From Staphylococcus massiliensis CCUG 55927 (lineage in GTDB: Bacteria; Bacillota; Bacilli; Staphylococcales; Staphylococcaceae): a DNA stretch of 64,000 bases. Position 1 is the stretch's first letter. The number at the start of each line of letters is the position of its first letter. The position numbers and the translations under genes were made by a program. The stretch spans positions 1,622,716-1,686,715 of the forward strand of contig NZ_JH815593.1 in the NCBI RefSeq assembly GCF_000298075.1, read 5' to 3'. Positions 55,903 to 64,000 of the stretch are shown here, one piece after another. The notes beneath the pieces were generated by a model. The model was not told the DNA's origin and searched no databases. It saw nothing but the letters and a program-made list of their open reading frames with translations.

Positions 55903-57780
55903 ATGACACAAAATTATGATGTAATCGTTGTTGGTGCCGGACACGCTGGTATTGAAGCAGGACTAGCTTCAGCGCGCAGAGGTGCTAAAACGTTAATGTT
56001 AACAATAAATTTAGATAATACAGCATTCATGCCATGTAACCCATCAGTAGGGGGACCAGCTAAAGGTATTGTGGTAAGAGAACTTGATGCTTTAGGTGGC
56101 CAAATGGCTAAGACGATTGATAAAACGCACATTCAAATGCGTATGCTTAATACAGGTAAAGGACCTGCAGTACGTGCGTTACGTGCTCAAGCAGATAAAG
56201 TTTTATACCAACAAGAAATGAAACGCGTGATTGAAGATGAAGATAACTTAGACCTTATGCAAGGTATGGTAGACGAACTGATTATCGAAGACGATGAAAT
56301 TAAAGGTGTTAAAACTAATGTCGGAACAGAGTACCGTTCTAAGGCAGTTATTTTAACAACGGGTACGTTCTTACGTGGAGAAATTATTTTAGGTAACCTT
56401 AAATATTCAAGTGGGCCTAACCATCAGTTACCATCTATTACGTTAGCCGATCATTTACGTGAACTTGGTTTTGAAACAGTTCGATTTAAGACTGGTACAC
56501 CACCACGTGTGAACTCTAAATCTATCGACTATAGTAAGACTGAAATTCAACCTGGTGATGATGTAGGACGTGCATTCAGTTACGAAACTACACAATATAT
56601 CTTAGACCAGCTTCCATGTTGGTTAACTTACACAAATGATGATACGCACAAAGTAATTGATGATAACTTACACTTATCAGCGATGTATTCAGGTATGATT
56701 AAAGGTACTGGACCAAGATATTGTCCTTCTATTGAAGATAAATTCGTACGCTTTAATGACAAACCACGTCATCAACTATTCTTAGAGCCTGAAGGTCGCA
56801 ATACGAACGAAGTATATGTTCAAGGTTTATCTACAAGTCTTCCAGAACATGTGCAACGTGAAATGCTTAAGACGATCCCAGGTCTTGAACGTGCAGATAT
56901 GATGCGTGCTGGCTATGCGATTGAATATGATGCGATTGTACCAACTCAATTATGGCCAACGCTTGAAACGAAGAAAATTAAAAATTTATATACAGCAGGT
57001 CAAATCAATGGTACTTCTGGTTATGAAGAAGCGGCAGGCCAAGGTATCATGGCAGGTATTAACGCAGTGAGTCGTGTGTTAGGTAAAGAAGAAGTGATCT
57101 TAAGCCGTTCAGATGCTTACATCGGTGTGTTAATTGATGACCTTGTAACTAAAGGTACCAACGAGCCATATCGCTTACTAACTTCAAGAGCAGAATATCG
57201 TTTACTATTACGTCATGATAACGCTGATTTACGATTAACTGACTTAGGTTATGAGCTTGGTCTTATCTCTGAAAAGCGCTATGAGAACTTCAACGAAAAA
57301 CGCCGTCAAATTGAGGACGAAATTAAACGTTTAACTGATATTCGTATTAAACCTAAAGAACGTGTACAAGAAATCATTGAATCTAAAGGTGGTTCACGCT
57401 TAAAAGACGGTATCTTAGCCATTGAATTATTAAGACGTCCTGAGATGAGCTACGCGACAATTTTAGATATTTTAGAAGAAACATCACATTTAAGTGATGA
57501 TGTAGAAGAACAAGTTGAAATTCAAACGAAGTACGAAGGTTATATTAGCAAATCACTTCAACAAGTTGATAAAGTGAAACGTATGGAAAACAAGAAAATT
57601 CCAGAAGACATGGATTATAGCAAAGTCGACAGTCTTGCGTCAGAAGCGCGTGAAAAATTAGCTGAAGTTAAACCGCTAAATATTGCACAAGCTTCACGTA
57701 TTTCAGGTGTTAATCCTGCAGATATTTCAATCTTACTTGTTTATTTAGAACAAGGTAAAATTCAAAGGGTGAATCAATAG
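55903..57780 (+). CDS. mnmG: MnmG (GidA), FAD-dependent tRNA modification enzyme
   Basis: This is a 625-residue partner of MnmE. It has the FAD-binding [10 protein letters not shown] (residues 11-20), the conserved [13 protein letters not shown] with a catalytic Cys, and [20 protein letters not shown]. The C-terminal helical domain binds MnmE. It is co-transcribed with mnmE (24-base gap with AAAGGAG), and its stop codon abuts the ATG of rsmG. Confidence 0.97.
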   Translation: MTQNYDVIVVGAGHAGIEAGLASARRGAKTLMLTINLDNTAFMPCNPSVGGPAKGIVVRELDALGGQMAKTIDKTHIQMRMLNTGKGPAVRALRAQADKVLYQQEMKRVIEDEDNLDLMQGMVDELIIEDDEIKGVKTNVGTEYRSKAVILTTGTFLRGEIILGNLKYSSGPNHQLPSITLADHLRELGFETVRFKTGTPPRVNSKSIDYSKTEIQPGDDVGRAFSYETTQYILDQLPCWLTYTNDDTHKVIDDNLHLSAMYSGMIKGTGPRYCPSIEDKFVRFNDKPRHQLFLEPEGRNTNEVYVQGLSTSLPEHVQREMLKTIPGLERADMMRAGYAIEYDAIVPTQLWPTLETKKIKNLYTAGQINGTSGYEEAAGQGIMAGINAVSRVLGKEEVILSRSDAYIGVLIDDLVTKGTNEPYRLLTSRAEYRLLLRHDNADLRLTDLGYELGLISEKRYENFNEKRRQIEDEIKRLTDIRIKPKERVQEIIESKGGSRLKDGILAIELLRRPEMSYATILDILEETSHLSDDVEEQVEIQTKYEGYISKSLQQVDKVKRMENKKIPEDMDYSKVDSLASEAREKLAEVKPLNIAQASRISGVNPADISILLVYLEQGKIQRVNQ

Positions 57781-58503
57781 ATGAGTGTTAATTGGCTACA
57801 GGATCATTTATCTAAAGAAGGTATCGAATTAAATGAAACACAAAAATCACAGTTTGAAATGTATTTTAAAATGTTGGTTGAATGGAATGAAAAGGTAAAT
57901 TTAACGAGCATTACTGAAGAGCACGATGTTTATTTAAAGCATTTCTATGATTCAATTACAGCAGGCTTCTATATGGATTTAAAGGAGCCCGTACATTTAT
58001 GTGATGTTGGTGCTGGGGCAGGGTTCCCTAGCATCCCTTTGAAAATTGTGTTTCCTGAAATTCACGTTACGATCGTTGACTCTTTAAACAAGCGTATTCA
58101 GTTTTTAAATCAGTTAGCAAATGCGTTAGAATTAGAAGGTGTTAACTTTGTGCATGATCGTGCTGAAAGTTTTGGTAAGGGAGACTACCGTGAGTCTTTT
58201 GATATTGTTACAGCAAGGGCTGTTGCTAGATTATCTGTGCTCTCCGAATTATGCTTACCTCTAGTTAAAAAAGGCGGTCAGTTTGTGTCACTTAAATCTT
58301 CTAAAGGTTTAGAGGAACTTGAAGATGCACGATTTGCTATAGGTATATTAGGCGGGAAAGTTAATCAGATTCATCACTTTGAATTACCAGAAGATGCTGG
58401 CGAAAGACAAATGATTATGATTGATAAACGAAGTAAAACACCGAAGAAATATCCTAGAAAGCCTGGAACACCTAATAAATCACCTTTACTAGAAAAAGAA
58501 TAA
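57781..58503 (+). CDS. rsmG: RsmG (GidB), 16S rRNA m7G527 methyltransferase
   Basis: This is a 240-residue SAM-dependent enzyme modifying G527 of 16S rRNA. The SAM motif is [15 protein letters not shown] (about residues 74-88); [18 protein letters not shown] follows. The C-terminus has a basic tail. Loss gives low-level streptomycin resistance; the gene is intact here. It starts directly after mnmG. Confidence 0.96.
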   Translation: MSVNWLQDHLSKEGIELNETQKSQFEMYFKMLVEWNEKVNLTSITEEHDVYLKHFYDSITAGFYMDLKEPVHLCDVGAGAGFPSIPLKIVFPEIHVTIVDSLNKRIQFLNQLANALELEGVNFVHDRAESFGKGDYRESFDIVTARAVARLSVLSELCLPLVKKGGQFVSLKSSKGLEELEDARFAIGILGGKVNQIHHFELPEDAGERQMIMIDKRSKTPKKYPRKPGTPNKSPLLEKE

Positions 58504-58536
58504 GGTTCAAAAGGCGTTAGAGGGAGCGAATGAAAT

Positions 58537-59373
58537 ATGAAAAAACCTTTTTCTAAATTATTTGGTTTAAAAAATAAAGAAATTAGCCCTGTATCTAAAG
58601 AAGAAGTATATAGTAATGTAGAATCGATAAGCATTGAACGCATCGTACCAAACCGCTATCAACCGAGACAGACGTTTGAGTCAGCTAAAATTAAAGAATT
58701 GGCTGATTCCATCAAGACCCATGGCTTATTACAACCCATTGTAGTGAGACCAATTGAAGAAGGTATGTTCGAAATCATCGCAGGTGAACGTCGTTTTCGT
58801 GCACTACAAATGAACCAAATGGCGTATGCAGATGTGATTATTAGACCACTTGATGACGAAGAAACAGCAGTTGTCGCGTTAATTGAGAATATTCAACGTG
58901 AGAACTTGTCTGTTGTTGAAGAAGCGGAAGCTTATAAGAAGTTATTAGAGTTTGGAAATGCGACACAAAGTGAACTTGCGAAAAGTCTTGGTAAAAGTCA
59001 AAGTTTTATCGCAAATAAACTGAGACTGCTTAAATTAAGCGAACAAGTTATCGAAGCATTACGAGAGGGCAAAATTACAGAACGCCATGCAAGAGCGCTC
59101 CTAAATTTATCCAAAGAAGAACAAGCAGAAATGGTAAAAATCATCATTTCGCAAAAGCTAAATGTTAAACAAACCGAAGACCGTGTGAAACAAAAAACTG
59201 GTCCTGAAAAAGTCAAAGCACAATCTTTTCAGTTCACGAAAGACTTAAATGAAGCTCGTGATGAAATTACGAAAAGTATTGATCAAATCAAGGCTTCAGG
59301 CTTGAAGCTTGAACAACGAGAGAAAGAACATCAGGACTACTATGAAATTAAAATTCGCGTTTATAAAAAATAA
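58537..59373 (+). CDS. noc: Noc, nucleoid occlusion protein (ParB-like CTPase)
   Basis: This is a 278-residue ParB-family protein. The N-terminal amphipathic segment KKPFSKLFGLKNK fits the membrane-targeting helix of Noc. The ParB/CTPase domain has GLLQPIVVRP, GERRFRA and ENIQREN, then a helix-turn-helix (TQSELAKSLGKSQSFIANKLRLL). It prevents division over the nucleoid and in S. aureus also limits initiation. No parA lies next to it, which supports Noc over ParB. No noc binding site (ATTTCCCGGGAAAT) was seen in the window. Confidence 0.92.
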   Translation: MKKPFSKLFGLKNKEISPVSKEEVYSNVESISIERIVPNRYQPRQTFESAKIKELADSIKTHGLLQPIVVRPIEEGMFEIIAGERRFRALQMNQMAYADVIIRPLDDEETAVVALIENIQRENLSVVEEAEAYKKLLEFGNATQSELAKSLGKSQSFIANKLRLLKLSEQVIEALREGKITERHARALLNLSKEEQAEMVKIIISQKLNVKQTEDRVKQKTGPEKVKAQSFQFTKDLNEARDEITKSIDQIKASGLKLEQREKEHQDYYEIKIRVYKK

Positions 59374-59380
59374 ACTTTAA

Positions 59381-59417
59381 GTGAGCTACTTTCAACATTC
59401 TGAAAGTAGCTTTTTTA
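59381..59417 (+). terminator. noc terminator
   Basis: GAGCTACTTTCA and TGAAAGTAGCTT arms are followed by TTTTT, right after the noc stop codon. Confidence 0.85.
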
Positions 59418-59442
59418 TTGTAGCAATTGATTAATAATGCTA

Positions 59443-59476
59443 TTATCGAATTGCGATATCGGTTTTCGATATTAGA
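59443..59476. promoter_or_regulatory. Inverted repeats upstream of the PadR gene, likely operator
   Basis: ATCGAATTGCGAT and ATATCGGTTTTCGATAT are overlapping dyads just before the ribosome-binding site. PadR regulators often repress their own operon from such sites. Confidence 0.5.
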
Positions 59477-59489
59477 AAGGTTTGATTTT

Positions 59490-59792
59490 ATGCGTTCGAA
59501 ATTACATCGCAAGCTTTTCCTAGGATTTATTTATATTCATATCTTGCATCATGCGAAGGAAGGAGCAATCTATGGTAGTTGGATGAAGGCGGAACTCGAA
59601 GAACATGGTTATCAAATGAGTTCAGGTACGCTTTATCCAATACTTCACACAATGGAAAAAGAAGGCTTACTTAAATCAGAAACACGTACAGTGAATGGTC
59701 ATAATCGCAAGTATTACGAGATTACCAATGATGGCATTTTGTTTCTCGAGGAAAGTAAGGCTAAATTGAAAGAACTCATTCAAGAAGTTTAA
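59490..59792 (+). CDS. PadR-family transcriptional regulator
   Basis: This is a 100-residue winged-helix regulator. FLGFIYIHILHHAKEGAIYGSWM and GTLYPILHTMEKEGLLKSE hold the recognition helix and wing (cut here as YPILHTMEKEGLL). It probably represses itself and the chromate-transporter gene that follows 21 bases later. The start is the ATG at 59490 with a GAAAGG site; an upstream in-frame extension covers the putative operator. Confidence 0.88.
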   Translation: MRSKLHRKLFLGFIYIHILHHAKEGAIYGSWMKAELEEHGYQMSSGTLYPILHTMEKEGLLKSETRTVNGHNRKYYEITNDGILFLEESKAKLKELIQEV

Positions 59793-59813
59793 TTAAACGA
59801 GGGGGATACAAAA

Positions 59814-60977
59814 TTGAAGCGGCTTATTGAGATATTCGTAATATCTTTTAAGTTAGGACTAATGTCGTTTGGGGGACCGACAGCGCACTTAGGTTATTTC
59901 TATGACGAGTATGTAAAAAGACGAAAGTGGCTTGATGAAAAGTCCTACACAGATTTAGTAGCTTTATGTCAGTTCTTGCCAGGACCAGCAAGCAGTCAAG
60001 TTGGTATCGGTATCGGGACGGCTAGGGGAGGTCTAATGGGTGGTATTGTATCATTCATTGGATTTACTTTACCTTCAGTCATCGTTCTCATGTTATTTGC
60101 ATTAATCTTTTCAAGTTCAAATCAAGAATTTACATGGATTCAAGGTTTGAAATTAGTTGCGGTCGCTATCGTAGCACAAGCGATCATAGGTATGGGTAAG
60201 AAGCTTAATAAAACTAAGAAAACAAAGCTCATTGCTTTATTTGTTCTTTTAATGACGTTACTTATCAATCACGTTATGATTCAAATCATAGCGCTTGCTA
60301 TAGCAGGTATTATCGGATTTTTCTTTTTAAGAGATGAAATTGACACTTCTGAAAAGGGCGATTCTAAGTTATTTCACTTACCTAAATCTTTAGGAATAGT
60401 GTCATTATCACTCTTCTTTATATTATTGTTCATACTTCCTATTATGAGTTCAATGACAAACTCACATTGGGTTAAAATGTTTGATAGTTTCTATCGTTCA
60501 GGTGCATTGGTATTTGGTGGTGGACATGTTGTTTTACCACTACTTCAACAAGAACTCGTACCGAGCGGCATGATGAACGCAGATACGTTTATTACAGGTT
60601 ATGGTGCAGCACAAGCCGTACCAGGCCCCTTATTTACGTTCGCTTCATACCTTGGTACAGCTATATCAGGTATTCCAGGTGGTTTACTCGCAACCATCGC
60701 GATATTCTTGCCAGCGTTCTTACTATTATTCGGCATTTTACCGTTTTGGGATGCTGTGAAAAACAATCATCACGTTAAAGCCGTCTTAAAAGGCGTAAGC
60801 GCAGGGGTTATTGGTATTTTAATCACAGCTTTCTTCACACCTATATGGACGTCTACAATCAAGACGAATATGGACTTTGGCTTTGCAGCACTACTATTCG
60901 CATTATTGATGTATTTTAAGTTCCCATCATGGGCCATCGTACTTATCGGTTTAGTCATCGGAATCGCCTTTTATTAA
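59814..60977 (+). CDS. chrA: Chromate transporter (CHR family, two fused domains)
   Basis: This is a 387-residue membrane protein with two CHR domains. The first has SFGGPTAHLGYF and FLPGPASSQ; the second VFGGGHVVLPLL and AVPGPLFTFASYLG. CHR proteins export chromate using the proton gradient, although some may transport other anions. The TTG at 59814 follows GAGGGGG. It is in an operon with the PadR gene upstream, suggesting induction by its substrate. Confidence 0.85.
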   Translation: MKRLIEIFVISFKLGLMSFGGPTAHLGYFYDEYVKRRKWLDEKSYTDLVALCQFLPGPASSQVGIGIGTARGGLMGGIVSFIGFTLPSVIVLMLFALIFSSSNQEFTWIQGLKLVAVAIVAQAIIGMGKKLNKTKKTKLIALFVLLMTLLINHVMIQIIALAIAGIIGFFFLRDEIDTSEKGDSKLFHLPKSLGIVSLSLFFILLFILPIMSSMTNSHWVKMFDSFYRSGALVFGGGHVVLPLLQQELVPSGMMNADTFITGYGAAQAVPGPLFTFASYLGTAISGIPGGLLATIAIFLPAFLLLFGILPFWDAVKNNHHVKAVLKGVSAGVIGILITAFFTPIWTSTIKTNMDFGFAALLFALLMYFKFPSWAIVLIGLVIGIAFY

Positions 60978-60984
60978 CATCAAG

Positions 60985-61013
60985 TAACCTTCCACTACTA
61001 AGTGGAGGGTTTT
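60985..61013 (+). terminator. chrA terminator
   Basis: ACCTTCCACT and AGTGGAGGGT arms around ACTA are followed by TTTT. Confidence 0.8.
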
Positions 61014-61089
61014 TCTAATTCTCCAACAATTTTCATTTTCATAAATTTAATGTGGCAATTTTGTGAAAATAGATTTATGATAGAGTTTG

Positions 61090-61103
61090 AGAAAGCGTTT
61101 ACA
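61090..61103 (+). promoter_or_regulatory. CcpA-type cre site upstream of cstA
   Basis: AGAAAGCGTTTACA matches the catabolite-responsive consensus TGWAANCGNTNWCA at all defined positions except the first. It lies 23 bases before the GTG start, close to the ribosome-binding site, where CcpA would block transcription. Confidence 0.7.
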
Positions 61104-61125
61104 CGATTTTAGGGGAGGGGTTTAT

Positions 61126-62577
61126 GTGATAACGTTTATTGTCTCTATCGTACTACTTATTTTGGGTTATTTTACTTACGGGAAATACATTGATAAGATG
61201 TTTGGTCCTAAAAATCAACGACCAACCCCAGCACATGATCAACGAGACAATGTCGATTTCGTACCAATGAAAACGACGAAAAATTCACTCATCCAACTAC
61301 TCAACATTGCAGGTGTAGGACCTATTTTTGGACCTATTATGGGTGCTCTATATGGACCTGTCGCTTTTATCTGGATTGTAGTGGGTTGTATCTTCGCAGG
61401 TGCCGTTCATGATTACTTAACAGGTATGATTTCCATCCGTAACCGAGGCGCGCATCTACCTGAATTAGCGGGTAAGTTTCTAGGCAAACTCATGAAGCAC
61501 TTTGTAAACATATTTACATTATTGCTTTTACTTTTAACAGGAACAGTATTTGTCACAAGTCCAGCGTTATTGTTACATAACTTAGTAGATGGCAAAATCG
61601 CTTTAGGCGTTATAATTTTCCTAATCTTTGTTTACTACATTCTTTCTACAGTGTTACCAATCGATAAGATTATCGGTAAAGTGTATCCGATCTTCGGCGC
61701 ATTACTTGTTATAAGTGCTTTAGGTGTCGGTTTTAGACTGATTCAAACAGGTGCGCCGATTCCAGAAATCACACTCGAGAACATGCACCCTAAAAACGCA
61801 CCCGTAATTCCGTTACTATTCTTTACGATTACGTGTGGTGCATTATCAGGCTTCCATGCGACGCAGTCACCGATTATTTCAAGAACGACAAATAATGAGA
61901 AGAATGCACGTCCTATCTTCTACGGTATGATGATCGCTGAAGGTATCATCGCAATGATTTGGGCTGCAGCAGCGATGAGTTTATTCGGTAGCTATGGTGG
62001 CCTTCAAGAAGTGCTCGCTAAAGGTGAAGCGGCGCTAGTTGTAAGTAAAGTTTCAACACTTCTATTAGGTTCCGTATTCGGTACTTTCGCGGTGTTGGGT
62101 GTTATTATCCTACCTATCACGAGTGGTGACACGTCATTTAGAAGTGCGCGTATGATAATTGCAGATTACATTAACCTTGGCCAACGTAAGATTTGGAAAC
62201 GATTCATCGTTGCAGGTCCATTATTCATCATGAGTTTCATCTTAACACAAGTTGATTTTATGTTACTTTGGCGTTACTTCTCATGGGCGAATCAAACGAC
62301 AGCAACCGTTGCACTTTGGGTCGGCACGATGTACCTCATGTTAGCTAAGAAGAATTTCATCGTTTCAATGATTCCAGCGACATTCATGACTTGGAACATC
62401 TTCACGTATATTCTCAGTCAACCTATAGGCTTCGGTCTCGATTTAACGATGAGTTATTATCTAGCCGTCGTGCTCACGTTATTATGGATTGCCTTCTTCA
62501 TGTACCAATATAAGAAGAACACGTCAGGTAAAGCATTTGAACTTGATTATCAAATTCCACATCAATCATTAGCTTAA
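61126..62577 (+). CDS. cstA: Carbon starvation protein A (CstA family)
   Basis: This is a 483-residue polytopic membrane protein with about 12 helices. GVGPIFGPIMGALYGP and GTGVTAS-like segments (here SGFHATQSP) are family motifs. It is the short CstA form, lacking the long C-terminal part of the E. coli protein. Family members take up peptides or pyruvate during starvation. I chose the GTG at 61126 with GGGGAGGGG six bases upstream; the longer frame to 61087 runs over the cre site and the ribosome-binding site. The cre site implies glucose repression. Confidence 0.88.
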   Translation: MITFIVSIVLLILGYFTYGKYIDKMFGPKNQRPTPAHDQRDNVDFVPMKTTKNSLIQLLNIAGVGPIFGPIMGALYGPVAFIWIVVGCIFAGAVHDYLTGMISIRNRGAHLPELAGKFLGKLMKHFVNIFTLLLLLLTGTVFVTSPALLLHNLVDGKIALGVIIFLIFVYYILSTVLPIDKIIGKVYPIFGALLVISALGVGFRLIQTGAPIPEITLENMHPKNAPVIPLLFFTITCGALSGFHATQSPIISRTTNNEKNARPIFYGMMIAEGIIAMIWAAAAMSLFGSYGGLQEVLAKGEAALVVSKVSTLLLGSVFGTFAVLGVIILPITSGDTSFRSARMIIADYINLGQRKIWKRFIVAGPLFIMSFILTQVDFMLLWRYFSWANQTTATVALWVGTMYLMLAKKNFIVSMIPATFMTWNIFTYILSQPIGFGLDLTMSYYLAVVLTLLWIAFFMYQYKKNTSGKAFELDYQIPHQSLA

Positions 62578-62581
62578 TTTT

Positions 62582-62612
62582 AAGTCTGGACTTAAGTCCA
62601 GGCTTTTTCTTT
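62582..62612 (+). terminator. cstA terminator
   Basis: AGTCTGGACT and GTCCAGGCT arms around TTAA are followed by TTTTCTTT. Confidence 0.75.
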
Positions 62613-62669
62613 ATGAAAATGGGGGCAAGTACCTGTACGCTTTTCAAAGTAACCAAACAAACCAAACAC

Positions 62670-62706
62670 AAAAAAGCTACATGACAGGTTAACCTATCAT
62701 GTAGCG
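62670..62706 (-). terminator. Terminator of the cyclase-family gene
   Basis: On the - strand GCTACATGA and TCATGTAGC arms are followed by TTTTTT. Confidence 0.8.
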
Positions 62707-62716
62707 TAATTTTTAT

Positions 62717-63457
62717 CTAAGGCACAATCGCAAACGCACGAACCGGGAAGCCAGGCGCTTTATCTGGCTTTGGACTAATCGTTCCAATAATTGCACCGCG
62801 TGTCGGGCATTGATCGAGATTCGTAAGTAATTCAACTTGGAATGTATCAAGACCAAGCACATAACGTTCACCAACAATATCGCCATTCTTCGCTATGTCG
62901 ACCGATGCATCCGTATCAAATGTTTCATGGCCAATTGCTTTAACGCCACGTGTTTCAAATAGATACTTCAAAGCATCAAGTCCCCAACCAGGTAAATGTT
63001 GGTTTCCTTCAGCGTCCTTATTTTCAAAGCGGTCAGCGTCACCAAAGCGCTTCGACCAGTCGCTTCTAAATGCGACGAACGTTCCCGCTTCAATCTCACC
63101 ATGTTCCGCTTCCCACGCAACTATGTGATCTTTCGTTAATATGAAGTCCGCATTTACAGCAACCTCTTTTGAGAAGTCAAGTACGATTAAAGGTAGCACA
63201 AGCTCTTGTAACTCGAGTTCATGCAGATAACGTCTTTGATTTACGAAATGAATGGGTGCGTCAATGTGCGTGCCATATTGTGTCACAAGCGACCATTCTT
63301 GTACAAAGAAGCCATCTTTATCTACCGTAAAGGGTACGTCGACTTTTGCACCGTCAAACGCGTGGAAGTGAGGAATATCGCTGTGAAAAGTGTGGGTAAG
63401 GTCGACCCACTTATGTGATTTTAACGTTTCGAGTTGCGCCCACAAAGGATATGTCAT
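62717..63457 (-). CDS. Cyclase-family (KynB-like) metal-dependent hydrolase
   Basis: This is a 246-residue protein of the cyclase/kynurenine formamidase family (PF04199). Motifs include WVDLTHTFHSDIP at the start, the metal-binding QYGTHIDAPIHF and, later, GHETFDTDAS. The family hydrolyses amides or lactones; a tryptophan pathway role is not supported by neighbours here. The ATG at 63457 lies seven bases after AAGGAGG. It follows metE by about 40 bases on the same strand, so the two may be co-transcribed. Confidence 0.8.
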   Translation of the reverse strand: MTYPLWAQLETLKSHKWVDLTHTFHSDIPHFHAFDGAKVDVPFTVDKDGFFVQEWSLVTQYGTHIDAPIHFVNQRRYLHELELQELVLPLIVLDFSKEVAVNADFILTKDHIVAWEAEHGEIEAGTFVAFRSDWSKRFGDADRFENKDAEGNQHLPGWGLDALKYLFETRGVKAIGHETFDTDASVDIAKNGDIVGERYVLGLDTFQVELLTNLDQCPTRGAIIGTISPKPDKAPGFPVRAFAIVP

Positions 63458-63495
63458 GGGCAACCCTCCTTTCTCTCCTTAAATTACGCCCCGCC

Positions 63496-64000
63496 TTATC
63501 CCTGGCGAAGTTTTTTAACAGAGCTAACGAGCACGTTTAATGCATCAATAACTTCTTCTTCTTTGCGTGTTTTAAGTCCGCAGTCCGGATTTACCCAGAA
63601 CAATGAGCGGTCGATTTGTTGAAGACCACGGTTAATGGCAGTCGTAATTTCAGCTTCTGTAGGAATACGTGGGCTGTGAATATCATATACACCAAGTCCG
63701 ATACCTAAGTCATAAGTGATATCTTCAAAGTCTTTAATTAAATCACCATGACTTCTTGATGTTTCAATTGAGATTACATCCGCATCAAGATCGTGAATCG
63801 CATGGATAATTTGACCGAATTGCGAATAACACATATGCGTATGAATTTGCGTTTCATCTTTCACAGAAGATGTCGCAAGTTTAAAGGATTTAACCGCATT
63901 TTCAAGGTATGTTTCATGGAATTCAGAATGAAGCGGTAAGCCTTCCCTTAAAGCAGGTTCGTCTACTTGAATCACTTTAATGTCGTTCGCTTCAAGCGCT
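63496..64000 (-). CDS. metE: Cobalamin-independent methionine synthase, C-terminal part
   Basis: This open frame enters from the right edge, so only the last 168 residues are in the window. [15 protein letters not shown], the zinc-binding HTHMCYSQF, the [10 protein letters not shown] strand and NPDCGLKTR (zinc-ligand Cys) identify MetE. It transfers a methyl group from methyltetrahydrofolate to homocysteine. It ends normally. With metX it is the second methionine-synthesis gene here. Confidence 0.94.
   Translation of the reverse strand, partial: ALEANDIKVIQVDEPALREGLPLHSEFHETYLENAVKSFKLATSSVKDETQIHTHMCYSQFGQIIHAIHDLDADVISIETSRSHGDLIKDFEDITYDLGIGLGVYDIHSPRIPTEAEITTAINRGLQQIDRSLFWVNPDCGLKTRKEEEVIDALNVLVSSVKKLRQG

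Overview
The window is a chromosomal replication-origin region of a low-GC Gram-positive bacterium. Gene content, gene order and protein sequences point to Staphylococcus or a very close relative in the Staphylococcaceae. The signature is the block rpmH-rnpA-mnmE-mnmG-rsmG-noc on the + strand, facing dnaA-dnaN-yaaA-recF-gyrB-gyrA-(nnrD)-hutH-serS-metX-DUF2232-gdpP-rplI-dnaC-purA-tRNA Glu/Asp-walR-walK-yycH-yycI-walJ-(adsA)-rlmH, almost entirely on the - strand. It is not S. aureus itself: proteins diverge, a DsbA-like gene sits between dnaN and yaaA, no azlCD pair lies between serS and metX, and lytSR-lrgAB lies close to rlmH.

Layout. 1-19.4 kb is the variable region downstream of rlmH, the hot spot where SCC elements insert in staphylococci. 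It holds a broken GmrSD-type (DUF262/DUF1524) nuclease gene, lrgBA with lytRS, a CPA1 antiporter, two alpha/beta hydrolases, an unknown membrane protein, a Dcu-family dicarboxylate transporter, a SIR2 deacetylase, an AT-rich type III restriction-modification locus (res intact, mod frameshifted in an AT dinucleotide run) and a decayed gene. No ccr recombinase or mec gene is present, but the rlmH 3' end keeps the SCC attachment-site sequence. 19.5-29.4 kb carries rlmH, a truncated AdsA-like nucleotidase, an ASCH protein, the wal operon and two tRNAs. 29.5-49.5 kb is the conserved housekeeping left arm, with a SAM-I riboswitch before metX and a T-box before serS. 49.5-53.7 kb is the initiation region: dnaN, dnaA, a DnaA-box/DnaA-trio unwinding region in the dnaN-dnaA gap, and a second DnaA-box field between dnaA and rpmH. 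53.7-64 kb is the right arm: rpmH to noc, then PadR-chrA, cstA with a CcpA-type cre site, a cyclase-family hydrolase and the 3' end of metE.

Most genes are transcribed away from the origin. Exceptions that run against the fork are nnrD, the YitT gene, the SIR2 gene and the antiporter.

The signals most worth a second look are a dense DnaA-box-like cluster just upstream of rlmH, about 32 kb from oriC; the phase-variation-like frameshift in mod; three tandem arrays of different sequence that share a 40-41 nt period and an internal dyad; a family of long nested hairpins sharing arms at 7.7 and 22.4 kb; a ~120 bp duplicated terminator block flanking one gene; a short dispersed motif built on AGGGCTTTTCAAA; and an AdsA homologue that has lost its wall anchor. 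No wholly new multi-gene system was recognised.
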